A DNA stretch of 35,964 nucleotides, taken from the NCBI GenBank assembly GCA_945915085.1, contig CAMEET010000010.1, positions 1 to 35,964 of the forward strand, given 5' to 3'. The notes beneath the pieces were generated by a model. That model was given only the letters and a program-made list of their open reading frames with translations. It made no database searches and was not told the origin of the DNA. The DNA is from an uncultured Treponema sp. (GTDB lineage: Bacteria > Spirochaetota > Spirochaetia > Treponematales > Treponemataceae). Positions 15,201 through 23,346 of the stretch are shown piece by piece. Made by a program: the position numbers and the translations under genes. The first letter of the stretch is position 1; each line of letters opens with the position of its first letter.

Positions 15201-17411
15201 ATGATTTTTTTTGACAAAGCACAGCAGACATTTCGATTGGAAACTCCAAATTCTTCATATTGCATTTGCATAACACAAAAAGGCTACGTTTCACACGCAT
15301 ATTATGGAGCAAAAATTGGCAGTGACGATATTTCTTATCTCACACGACAATTTGAATACGGTTTCAGTACCAATGAAATCTTTAGGGAAAAACATTCTCT
15401 TCTTGACTTTCTGCCGATGGAATACCCTTTTGATGGTGTCGGAGATTTTCGAAAATCAGCTATTGCAGTAACAAATCAAAATGGCAATAATGCCGTTGAA
15501 CTAAAATACAAAGATTACAAAATAATCGAAGGAACTGTTCAACTAGACGGGCTTCCATGTGTTTTTGGTGAAAAATCTTCCTGCCAAACTCTTGAAATTA
15601 TTACAGAGGACGAAGTTTTAGGTCTGGAAGTTATTCTTTTTTATACCGTTTTTGATGATAATGATGCGATTGTTCGTTCTGCAAAAATCATCAACAACAA
15701 TAAACATGGCGAAACAGTCTTGATAAAAAAAGCACTTTCTCTTTCTTTTGATATGGATGATGACGATTATGACATGATAACTCTGCATGGCTCATGGGCA
15801 CGGGAACGCCATATCGACAGACGACCTGTTCACATGGGATTGCAGGGAACAGAAAGTATCCGCGGAGAAACAAGTCATCAGGAACATCCGTTTATGGCAA
15901 TCTTGAATCACAATGCAGATAACGACAGTGGAAATATTTATGGTGTTAATTTCATATATTCTGGAAACTTTATTGCCAGCGTACAGAAAAATCAGTTTGG
16001 TTCCATCAGAACGCAAATCGGTATCAATCCAGAAAATTTTACATGGCAGCTTGAAGCCGGACAGTGTTTTGAAACTCCACAGGCAGTTCTTGTGTTCAGT
16101 TCAGAAGGATTAAATGGTATGAGTCACATTTTTCATGATTTATATCGTGAACATTTGATTCGAAGTCCTTACAAAAAAACTATGCGTCCAATTTTAATAA
16201 ACAACTGGGAAGCAACTTATTTTAATTTTGATGAAGAAAAACTTCTTGATATTGCAAGAGAAGCTCACAAAGATGGAATCGAAATGCTTGTAATGGACGA
16301 TGGCTGGTTTGGACACAGAAATTCTGATGATTCAAGTCTTGGAGACTGGTTTGTAAATGAAAATAAACTTAAAGGCGGATTAAAAAATCTTGTTGACAAG
16401 GTAAACAAAACAGGCATGAAATTTGGAATCTGGTTTGAACCGGAAATGATTTCCCCTGATTCTACCCTTTTTAAAAACCATCCGGATTATGCCATTCAAA
16501 TTCCAGGACGTGAACCAGGAATGAGCCGTCAGCAGCTTGTTCTTGACATCACAAGAAAAGAAGTTCGTGAATGTATTTACAATCAAATTTCAAAAATCCT
16601 TCACAGCGCAAATATTGAATACGTCAAATGGGATATGAATCGACAACTTTCTGATATCGGTTCTCTTGATTTGCATGGAACTAAAAATGGCGAGTTTTTC
16701 CATCGTTATGTTCTTGCTGTCTATGAAATGCAGGAAAAACTTATCACCGAGTTTCCAAACCTTCTTTTAGAAAACTGTTCAGGCGGTGGTGCAAGGTTTG
16801 ACCCTGGCATGCTTTATTACAGTCCTCAGATTTGGTGTTCAGATGACACAGACGCAATCGAACGTCTTGAAATTCAAGAGGGGACAGCCCTAATGTATCC
16901 GCTTTCTTCGATGGGAGCACATGTTTCTGTATGTCCAAATCATACAGTTGGAAGAAATACTCCATTCAAAACTCGCGGTTATGTTGCACTTGCAGGAACT
17001 TTTGGGTACGAACTTGACATTACAAAACTAAGTGAAGAAGAAAGAAAAATAATTCCACATCAGATTGAACTTTATAAAAAATACAGCGATATTGTAAGAA
17101 ACGGTGATTACTGGAGAATTGCAAGTTACAGTGAAAATCACGAATTTGACTGCTGGGCCTGCATTTCAAAAGACAAAAACAAGGCACTTATAACTTTTGT
17201 GCAAGTTTTGAATCATCCGAATTTTAAAAAGCGTTTTATAAAAATCAAAGGAATTTGTGCAGAAAGCAATTATCTTGTTCATTATCTTGATGATGAACAA
17301 AATTCCAAGCCGCTGGAACTAAAAGGAAGCACAATTATAAATGCCGGCATTCCAGTTTCCCGCGATTGGGGTGATTTCCAGGGAAAACTTATTTATTTAG
17401 AAAAAAAATAA
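15201..17411 (+). CDS. Alpha-galactosidase, glycoside hydrolase family 36
   Basis: The track ORF starts at 15132, but ATG 15201 has GAGGG upstream and matches the usual N-terminus (MIFFDKAQQTFRLET), giving 736 residues, the standard length of bacterial GH36 enzymes. The nucleophile is D478 in YVKWDMNRQLSD and the acid/base is D548 in WCSDDTDAIERL. As I recall, the Geobacillus AgaA enzyme has the same two residue numbers, which supports this start. LLENCSGGGARFDPGML and MLVMDDGWFGHR are further family blocks. There is no signal peptide, so it would act in the cytoplasm on imported raffinose-type or galactomannan-derived oligosaccharides. No transporter gene is adjacent. Confidence 0.95.
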   Translation: MIFFDKAQQTFRLETPNSSYCICITQKGYVSHAYYGAKIGSDDISYLTRQFEYGFSTNEIFREKHSLLDFLPMEYPFDGVGDFRKSAIAVTNQNGNNAVELKYKDYKIIEGTVQLDGLPCVFGEKSSCQTLEIITEDEVLGLEVILFYTVFDDNDAIVRSAKIINNNKHGETVLIKKALSLSFDMDDDDYDMITLHGSWARERHIDRRPVHMGLQGTESIRGETSHQEHPFMAILNHNADNDSGNIYGVNFIYSGNFIASVQKNQFGSIRTQIGINPENFTWQLEAGQCFETPQAVLVFSSEGLNGMSHIFHDLYREHLIRSPYKKTMRPILINNWEATYFNFDEEKLLDIAREAHKDGIEMLVMDDGWFGHRNSDDSSLGDWFVNENKLKGGLKNLVDKVNKTGMKFGIWFEPEMISPDSTLFKNHPDYAIQIPGREPGMSRQQLVLDITRKEVRECIYNQISKILHSANIEYVKWDMNRQLSDIGSLDLHGTKNGEFFHRYVLAVYEMQEKLITEFPNLLLENCSGGGARFDPGMLYYSPQIWCSDDTDAIERLEIQEGTALMYPLSSMGAHVSVCPNHTVGRNTPFKTRGYVALAGTFGYELDITKLSEEERKIIPHQIELYKKYSDIVRNGDYWRIASYSENHEFDCWACISKDKNKALITFVQVLNHPNFKKRFIKIKGICAESNYLVHYLDDEQNSKPLELKGSTIINAGIPVSRDWGDFQGKLIYLEKK

Positions 17412-17415
17412 TAGT

Positions 17416-17452
17416 TTAAATCAAAAGGCTAAAATAGAGACATTTGATTTAA
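17416..17452 (+). other. Inverted repeat after the alpha-galactosidase gene
   Basis: TTAAATCAAA and TTTGATTTAA form a perfect 10-bp stem with a 17-nt loop, five bases after the stop codon. It lacks a T-run, so it is at best a weak terminator or an mRNA 3'-end stabiliser. The other bases up to 17611 show no clear feature. Confidence 0.4.
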
Positions 17453-17611
17453 CTTAAGGTTTCTACAAAAACTCTGAGTCAAACTGTTCTCTTGGTGCAA
17501 ATGAATCATAAATTCTCGAAAGTAAAAAACTTTTTCTTCAAGTTTATGTTTTTTTGAATTTTTTTCTGATTTGACTTCCATAAATTGTATAGTTAGGGCT
17601 TATTTATATAT

Positions 17612-18526
17612 ATGAGCTTTTATACAAAAAAAAATTGGTTTTTGGGAATTCTTCAATTCTTTCTTTGGATAGCTATAGGTTGTAGCTTTAACAATCAATC
17701 TTCGATAAAAGAAGAAATAAATGTAATTTTGCCTCAATGGCCTCCTAAAGATTGTCTGATGAATGAATATCCCAAGTTGTCACGTTGGGAAGTTTCTGTT
17801 TGCAGTTCTACTACTCAGAAATTTTTTTATCTACAAGATAATGATTTTTCCATAACGGTAAATAAAAATGAGCCTGTTAGTATTCTAGTAGTTCCAATTA
17901 CTATTTTTCAAAATAACGATGAGTACTACGAAACTGACTTTTTCTATCCAGCTGGAGGAATCTATCCTTTTTCAAAAGTGAATAATGATTCATTAACTTT
18001 AGATTGGAAAAATGGTTTTTGCGCAAAATGTCTTCAATCCATTCTTTTGAGTAAAAATGAAACTTTTATTTCTGAGGAATCTCTTATCAGTTTTTCTGGA
18101 AAATTCAACTGGAAAAAATTAATTGAAGAAATTGAATCTGAAATCCAACTTTCTTTGCAACAGGAAGATTCTGCGTTCTATAATCCATGGTTAATTGATT
18201 TTCATAAGTTGATGACTAGTTTAAGTGAAAAAAAATTTTCTAAAACCTTGATTTCACTGAACAACTGTACTCAAATAGATTTAAACAATAACGATTATTA
18301 TTTATATGAAAGGAAAAATGGTGAACAAGAGAGTGAAATAAATTTATTTTCCAGATTTGTTCCTGAAAATGAATTTTTGTCTCAAAAAAAGAAAACTTTC
18401 ATACGAAAAGAATCAACTTGTTTACTAGCTACAGAAAATGAATTTGGAATTTTATTTTCATGTGATAGTCAAAAAAAAGTTTCAAAAGAAGTTGTTTTAT
18501 TGCCGATATATTGTGAAAGGTTATGA
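17612..18526 (+). CDS. Putative lipoprotein of unknown function
   Basis: 304 residues; I do not recognise a family. A basic N-terminus (TKKNW) and hydrophobic stretch end at IAIGC, a plausible loose spirochaete lipobox with C24 as the lipidated residue. The rest is soluble and rich in N, E and F, with a run of cysteines (C-x2-C in NGFCAKCLQS, plus several others) unusual for a surface protein. No Shine-Dalgarno is visible before the ATG. The stop overlaps the start of the next lipoprotein gene (ATGA), so the two are translationally coupled and probably work together. The predicted location is the inner or outer membrane, facing the periplasm or surface. Confidence 0.75.
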   Translation: MSFYTKKNWFLGILQFFLWIAIGCSFNNQSSIKEEINVILPQWPPKDCLMNEYPKLSRWEVSVCSSTTQKFFYLQDNDFSITVNKNEPVSILVVPITIFQNNDEYYETDFFYPAGGIYPFSKVNNDSLTLDWKNGFCAKCLQSILLSKNETFISEESLISFSGKFNWKKLIEEIESEIQLSLQQEDSAFYNPWLIDFHKLMTSLSEKKFSKTLISLNNCTQIDLNNNDYYLYERKNGEQESEINLFSRFVPENEFLSQKKKTFIRKESTCLLATENEFGILFSCDSQKKVSKEVVLLPIYCERL

Positions 18527-19674
18527 AAAAAAATTTCTTTGTATTATTTGTAAGTTTATTTGTTTCTCTATTTTTTATTAGTTGTGAAAAAAAAGTTTCT
18601 GAACAGATTATTGAAATAACACAAAATGAAGATGTAAAGAAAAGTCATCATAAATGGTTTTATTTTACTAATACTGGATACGAGCAGACTGACAAAATTC
18701 AGAATGTTCCACAAGTGTTATTTGAACCTTGGACAGAAGCAAAAAGAATTTCATCTGCCAATTGTGTGTCAAATACGGCTTTTGGAATTGTAAACAGGCT
18801 TGGTGTAATATGTTTCGAAAATGAATATTTTTATCTATCAAAAGACGAAAACTTATTCTCAAACAGAACGGCAGGAAATCTTGTTTTTCTAAACGAAACT
18901 CCAATTTTTTCTGTGTATAAAAGTTCTTTTTTTAATGACACTATATCAAATCAAAATGTAAACAAAACAAAAGACAGTCACCTTTTTCTCATTCAGTTTG
19001 ATAATGAAGCAAAAATTTCCTACCCATTAATCAACTGTGAAAACATATGCCTAGAACCGAATTCTGAGATTACAGATTTTGTATGGGACGGTTTAAACTG
19101 GATTTGCAGTGCAAAATCTATATCACAAACAAAAAATTCTTTTACATATCTATCTTTTGCACCAACAGTTTCATTAATCACACTTTCACCTGCTACAGCA
19201 AAAGGAAATTTAAGTATTCAACCTATTTCAGTTGAACAATTTCGGGATGCAAAAAAGCAATTTAATTATTCAGAAGTACCGGAACGTGTAAAAAAAATCC
19301 TGTCATCATTTTCTACTGATATTCCATTCAATATTGAAGTAAAAACTTGTGGAGGAAATTCTCCAAAAGAGTATATAAATCGTCCGAATGAACAACTTCC
19401 ATTGAAAGCTACTGCTATTCTAGCAGAAAGTTGGAGTGCTGCTTTATTCGAGGATGGAACTTTATTTATTGAAGGTGCATTGGAAGGAAAACATATTCTG
19501 AGAAATGGAAGACCAGTTGTAATTCGCCTTCCTGTTCTCCCAGAAAACTTTGTTTATTCTGATTTTGTTATCACAGGTACAAGTCTATACGCTGCGTGGG
19601 AAGAAACTTCTTTTTACAAAATAGGAAGGAGCGGATTTCTTTATGTAGATTTGGAAAACACTTTATATAGATAA
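18523..19674 (+). CDS. Putative lipoprotein of unknown function (coupled to the preceding gene)
   Basis: 383 residues. A clear lipoprotein signal is present: MKKNFF, a hydrophobic core, then FFISC with C21. I recognise no domain. The mature part contains repeated short aromatic/beta-strand segments (VWDGLNWICSAKS, LFEDGTLFIEGALEGKHILRNGRP, GTSLYAAWEETSFYKIG) whose spacing suggests a beta-propeller-like fold; this is inference only. It overlaps the upstream lipoprotein gene by four bases. A strong hairpin about 50 bp after the stop separates it from the convergent DUF4097-like gene. Confidence 0.75.
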   Translation: MKKNFFVLFVSLFVSLFFISCEKKVSEQIIEITQNEDVKKSHHKWFYFTNTGYEQTDKIQNVPQVLFEPWTEAKRISSANCVSNTAFGIVNRLGVICFENEYFYLSKDENLFSNRTAGNLVFLNETPIFSVYKSSFFNDTISNQNVNKTKDSHLFLIQFDNEAKISYPLINCENICLEPNSEITDFVWDGLNWICSAKSISQTKNSFTYLSFAPTVSLITLSPATAKGNLSIQPISVEQFRDAKKQFNYSEVPERVKKILSSFSTDIPFNIEVKTCGGNSPKEYINRPNEQLPLKATAILAESWSAALFEDGTLFIEGALEGKHILRNGRPVVIRLPVLPENFVYSDFVITGTSLYAAWEETSFYKIGRSGFLYVDLENTLYR

Positions 19675-19724
19675 ATTAAACTGTTTTAACTTTATCAGTT
19701 TTGACAGTTTGACATCTAAATTGA

Positions 19725-19749
19725 ACATGTGCCGAAAATTGGCACATGT
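19725..19749. terminator. Hairpin between convergent genes, probable bidirectional terminator
   Basis: ACATGTGCC-GAAAATT-GGCACATGT is a perfect 9-bp stem between the end of the lipoprotein gene and the end of the DUF4097-like gene. The T-run is short on either side, so termination strength is uncertain. Confidence 0.6.
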
Positions 19750-19781
19750 CATTTAACAAAATAATCTTAATTTCAAAAAAA

Positions 19782-20567
19782 TCAATTAATCTCAAGCTGC
19801 CCGATATTTATTTCGATATCCATTTTTTTGGAAGTATTTCTTTTCTGCGTCATTTTTTTGCCATAGCTGTTTCTGTTGATTTTGATTTCGCCTAAATCTG
19901 CTTTGAGGTTTGCATTAAAATCATCAAAATCTTTGAAATCTTCTATTTTAAAATCGCCGATGTTTACTTCGCCATCCAGATTATCAAATTTTACGGAATC
20001 TAATTCGATTTCGCCGATATTTACATTTGTATCAAGATTTTTTACAGTCAAATCCGAAATTTCAATTTCACCAATGTTTACTTTTACATTTGCTTTTGCA
20101 AGTTCTGTATTTGCTGGAACTGTGATAAGCAAATCGCATTTTTTGGAACCAGCCAGATGTTTTACCTGACTTTTTTGACCAACATGCAAAACACCGTCTT
20201 TATTTGTAAATTCTGGTTTCAACTGCTTATGTGAATAACTGCATTCAATCAGCCATGTGTCACCTTCTTTTATCTGAATACTCATGATATTGCCATCGAC
20301 ATCCAGCTTAGAAAATTCTTCCAGATTTGTTTTAAACTCTTTTCCACTGGAATAATCATAATCATCAGAATCAGCGTAGTCATCAGAATTCCAGTCATTA
20401 TTCTTGAAGTTGAACTTAAAATCAAAACTTTCTTCAAGTTCATCAGTGATATCATTCCAAACTTTAGCAAACACTCCTTTTGTTCTGATAAATGTGAAAG
20501 TTGCAGAACAAACTATCACACACAAAGTAATACTCCAAATCAAAATTAAATAAGTTTTACGTTTCAT
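19782..20567 (-). CDS. DUF4097-like repeat protein with N-terminal membrane anchor
   Basis: 261 residues. A signal anchor lies at about 5-27 (YLILIWSITLCVIVCSATF), followed by an acidic Asp/Tyr-rich segment (DYADSDDYDYSS). The C-terminal half is made of short strand repeats: VNIGEIEISDL, VNIGEIELDSV, VNIGDFKIEDF, ADLGEIKINRN and INIGQLEIN. This is the repetitive beta-solenoid pattern of the DUF4097/adhesin-like family. The function is unknown; such proteins often sit beside HAAS-domain membrane proteins, as here. AAGGAAG precedes the ATG. It lies 30 bp downstream of the HAAS gene and is probably co-transcribed with it. Confidence 0.75.
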   Translation of the reverse strand: MKRKTYLILIWSITLCVIVCSATFTFIRTKGVFAKVWNDITDELEESFDFKFNFKNNDWNSDDYADSDDYDYSSGKEFKTNLEEFSKLDVDGNIMSIQIKEGDTWLIECSYSHKQLKPEFTNKDGVLHVGQKSQVKHLAGSKKCDLLITVPANTELAKANVKVNIGEIEISDLTVKNLDTNVNIGEIELDSVKFDNLDGEVNIGDFKIEDFKDFDDFNANLKADLGEIKINRNSYGKKMTQKRNTSKKMDIEINIGQLEIN

Positions 20568-20597
20568 TTTACTTCCTTATAAAATCACCTGAAAAAA

Positions 20598-21599
20598 CTA
20601 TTCTTCATCAGAAAAAATTACTTTGAGTAATGTGAATGCAACAGCTGCAATTGGCCATAAAAGCCATGAAATATCCCAGCGGTGAGTGACAAAACTTACT
20701 ACAAGGTAAATACATGTTACAGATTGCCAGTAAACGCTATTTATTTTCTGAAATTTCTTATTTTTAGGTTCAGTTTCCTGTGGAATATAATTTTCTTCCA
20801 GTGAAAGAAGTTTTTTATAGCTGTTTTGAATGACATTTGCATAAATAATAAGAAAAACACCGGCAGCAACAAAAACAAAAAGCAACGCAGCACCAACATC
20901 TGAATTATATTTTAAGAACATTGTTGGGAAAATGCTGAGTGTGCATAACAAAACTCCAATTGCAATCATAATTTGAAAAACTTTGAGATTTTCACGCTTT
21001 TTCTGTTTTACAGATTGCTTAACTTCTTCATCAAGAGAACATGGTTCATTTTTCAAAAATGCCAGATCTTCCATCTGAAAATTTGAAAAAATGCAAAGCA
21101 AAACGCCAACAGCAATAAAAAGGAACATGCAGAATACGCCAGCCACTTCACTGATTCCAAAAGCATCGCTCAAAATTGGACCGCAAACACACAAAATAAA
21201 AAGTGCAACGCCTGTCGAAAGCATAATTCCAACTTTTTTACGAGCCTGAATAAAAGATTCAACAATCTCGGCAGTGATTTTTCTTTTTTCCACTGGTTTT
21301 GCCTGTTTTGCAGATTCATACTGCGAAGCAAAATTAAATGCATTTTCTTTTTTTGCATTTTCAGTAGTTCCATTTGAATTAAGTAAATCCACAATTCCTA
21401 AATCAACAGCAACTTTCTGCAAATCATTGAATTCGGAAATAACAAGTGAAACAGATTCATTTTCAGATTTTCCACTTCGCACATATTCGTTGAATCTGTT
21501 TTCCATTTTCTGCAAAAGCTCGTTTTTTGCCTGATTCACACGTTCATTCTGAGGCAAATCTTTGAACATAAACTCAATGTAATTTTTAAAAACGTCCAT
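20598..21599 (-). CDS. HAAS/DUF1700-type membrane protein
   Basis: 333 residues. The N-terminal 70 residues form a soluble helical domain (YIEFMFKDLPQ ... ENRFNEYVRSGKSENESVSLVISEF). It resembles the HAAS/DUF1700 domain that pairs with PadR-type regulators. Five to six hydrophobic segments follow: two near 125-170, two near 208-255 and one or two at the C-terminus. AGGAG lies just before the ATG. The leader includes the same AACGCGAAGTTTTT block found upstream of the sugar-binding protein gene. It is the first gene of a two-gene unit with the DUF4097-like protein; no padR gene is adjacent. Confidence 0.72.
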   Translation of the reverse strand: MDVFKNYIEFMFKDLPQNERVNQAKNELLQKMENRFNEYVRSGKSENESVSLVISEFNDLQKVAVDLGIVDLLNSNGTTENAKKENAFNFASQYESAKQAKPVEKRKITAEIVESFIQARKKVGIMLSTGVALFILCVCGPILSDAFGISEVAGVFCMFLFIAVGVLLCIFSNFQMEDLAFLKNEPCSLDEEVKQSVKQKKRENLKVFQIMIAIGVLLCTLSIFPTMFLKYNSDVGAALLFVFVAAGVFLIIYANVIQNSYKKLLSLEENYIPQETEPKNKKFQKINSVYWQSVTCIYLVVSFVTHRWDISWLLWPIAAVAFTLLKVIFSDEE

Positions 21600-21605
21600 T
21601 TTCTT

Positions 21606-21720
21606 CTCCTATAAAAACTTCGCGTTAGTGATTGCGCAGGAGGCGCAAAATCCAAGTTTATGAAGTGTAACGCACGCAATAAACTTGGGTGATAAAAATT
21701 ATACGGATGTAATTTTTATC
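21606..21720 (-). repeat. Leader repeat copy 2, with two further perfect hairpins
   Basis: 21606-21626 matches the block at 4001-4022 with one substitution and one missing A. CCAAGTTTAT (21652-21661) pairs perfectly with ATAAACTTGG (21679-21688). Next, GATAAAAATTA (21691-21701) pairs perfectly with TAATTTTTATC (21710-21720). The whole array lies upstream of the HAAS gene in a 388-bp gap and may form a structured 5' leader. Confidence 0.6.
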
Positions 21721-21781
21721 ACATCTCCCATAAAGCACAACATTAATGTCGAGCTATTGATGACAAAACTGCATCAAAAGG

Positions 21782-21892
21782 ATTAGGTTAAATGTCGAGT
21801 ATTAATTTTTTTTAATTTGGGTGGCTTTTTGATTCTCCAGCACTTACTACCTTGCTACGGTTTAAAATCGAGAACTCGAAATAGAACCTATT
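21782..21892. repeat. Short element with terminal inverted repeats, copy B (MITE-like)
   Basis: Its ends are ATTAGGTTAAATGTCGAGT (21782-21800) and ACTCGAAATAGAACCTATT (21874-21892), imperfect inverted repeats of each other. The interior has GGGTGGCTTTTTG and CCTTGCTACGGTTT, matching copy A (1270-1452) read on the other strand. This copy is 111 bp and lacks the GC-rich interior of copy A. A stray AATGTCGAG also occurs about 45 bp to its left. Confidence 0.7.
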
Positions 21893-21953
21893 ATATATTA
21901 TAACACTTAATTCAAACATTTCTGTTACTTTTTATTGCTTTTTTATCAAAATA

Positions 21954-21982
21954 TTGAAAAATTCTTTGCAAAGTCTTAAAAT
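21954..21982 (+). promoter_or_regulatory. Promoter of hisC, predicted leaderless
   Basis: -35 TTGAAA (21954-21959), 17-nt spacer, -10 TAAAAT (21977-21982), and five bases to ATG 21988. No Shine-Dalgarno is present. Confidence 0.65.
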
Positions 21983-21987
21983 AAAGT

Positions 21988-23148
21988 ATGATAGTTTCAA
22001 ATAGAATAAAAAATTTACATCCTTATGTTCCGGGCGAACAGCCAAAAGACCGTGTTTATATTAAATTAAATGCGAATGAAAATCCTTACAAACCAAGTCC
22101 GAAAGTTTGCAAGGCTGTTATTGATTTTGTGCAGAATTCTCCAGAAAAACTTGGACTCTACCCAGATCCAGATTCAAATAAACTTCATCAAAAAATTGCT
22201 GATATGTTGAATGCGAGCGGAGGTGTTCTTTGCCGTGCAAATGTTGGCGAAAATAACAAAGTAACTCCTTCAGAAACTGATAAAATTCCTTTTACTGTAA
22301 CTCCTGACATGATTTACACGGGAAACGGTTCTGATGAAGTTTTGTCTTTTGTTTTTTATGCTTTTTTTGATTCGGGAAAAAAGTTTGTAATGCCACAATT
22401 TACTTACAGTTTTTATCCTGTTTATGCTGGTTTTTACAACATTCCGATGGATTGCGTTCCTTTGCTTCCTGATTGGAAACTGGATGTGGAAACTATGCTT
22501 TCTCATGCAAAACAGAATGACGGCGGAATAATTTTTGCAAATCCAAATGCTCCGACGGGAATAAGTCTTTCGCGTGATGAAGTAAGGAAAATGATTCAGA
22601 ATGCTTCCCCAGACCAGATTTTTATTGTTGATGAAGCTTATGTTGATTTTGGCGGCGAATCTTGTATTCCTTTGTTGAGTGAGTTTAAAAATCTTTTGAT
22701 AGTGCGCACTTTTTCAAAAAGTTTGTGCGGTGCAGGTCAAAGACTTGGTTACATCGTTGCGAATCCTGAACTTATAAACATTGTGACTACAGTAAAAAAT
22801 AGTGTAAATCATTTTCCGATTGATGCTGTTGCGCAGATTTGCGGTGAAGCAGCCTGCGACGATACTGCATATTATGTTGAAACTTCGAGAAAAATTGCAG
22901 AGGAACGGGAAAAATTTTCTGCTTTTTTGAAAGCAAAAGGTTTTGAAGTGCTTCCGAGTAAAACGAATTTTGTTTTTGCAAGAAAAAAAGGAATTTCTGG
23001 AAAAGAAATTTATGAAAAAATTAAAGGACAGGGAATTTTAATCAGGCATTTTGCAACACCTGGAATTGAAGATTTTGTGCGGATTTCTATTGGTGATGAA
23101 ATTCAGATGAAAAAACTCTGCGATGCTTTTGAAGTTATTATGAATTAA
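21988..23148 (+). CDS. hisC: Histidinol-phosphate aminotransferase
   Basis: A PLP-dependent class I/II aminotransferase that converts imidazole-acetol phosphate and glutamate to histidinol phosphate in histidine synthesis. Family motifs include IKLNANENPYKPSP, GNGSDEVL, FANPNAPTG, VDEAYVDFGG, and the PLP-binding lysine K244 in TFSKSLCGAGQRLGY. The C-terminal arginine region is FVRISIG. At 386 residues it is longer than the typical 350-360, mostly because of an insertion of about 25 residues (around CRANVGENNKVTPSETDK) before the GNGSDE motif. No other his genes are adjacent, so the pathway is scattered. Some HisC-like enzymes also act on aromatic amino acids. Confidence 0.9.
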   Translation: MIVSNRIKNLHPYVPGEQPKDRVYIKLNANENPYKPSPKVCKAVIDFVQNSPEKLGLYPDPDSNKLHQKIADMLNASGGVLCRANVGENNKVTPSETDKIPFTVTPDMIYTGNGSDEVLSFVFYAFFDSGKKFVMPQFTYSFYPVYAGFYNIPMDCVPLLPDWKLDVETMLSHAKQNDGGIIFANPNAPTGISLSRDEVRKMIQNASPDQIFIVDEAYVDFGGESCIPLLSEFKNLLIVRTFSKSLCGAGQRLGYIVANPELINIVTTVKNSVNHFPIDAVAQICGEAACDDTAYYVETSRKIAEEREKFSAFLKAKGFEVLPSKTNFVFARKKGISGKEIYEKIKGQGILIRHFATPGIEDFVRISIGDEIQMKKLCDAFEVIMN

Positions 23149-23154
23149 GCAAAG

Positions 23155-23322
23155 TTTTAAACAAGGTCTGTCCCTGTTTAAAAAAATTTAAAAAATGGAA
23201 AACTGCGCCAGGCTATGGAGCAGGCACGCGAAGCGTGAGCCACCGCAACGAACGAAACGTAGTGGAGTGAAGTGAGGAGGCCGAGCGTTAGTGAGCTGCG
23301 GAACAGCCGCCCGGGCGCCCTG
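23155..23322 (+). repeat. GC-rich palindromic element with AGGTCTGTCCCTG end (direct copy)
   Basis: A perfect 9-bp inverted repeat TTTTAAACA/TGTTTAAAA (23155-23163, 23175-23183) presents AGGTCTGTCCC in its loop. Then come AGCGTGAGCCACCGC (23232-23246), CGTAGTGG (23258-23265) and a very GC-rich tail with the palindrome GGGCGCCC. It shares block order with the inverted copy at 14868-15018. It fills the gap between hisC and the phosphoesterase gene and creates the false 5' extension of the latter in the ORF track. Confidence 0.65.
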
Positions 23323-23346
23323 ATTATTATTTTGAATGAGGTTATT

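Noticed and set aside
23272-23346. N-terminal extension of the phosphoesterase ORF
   Set aside because: The extension is translated repeat DNA; the family N-terminus and Shine-Dalgarno place the start at 23347.
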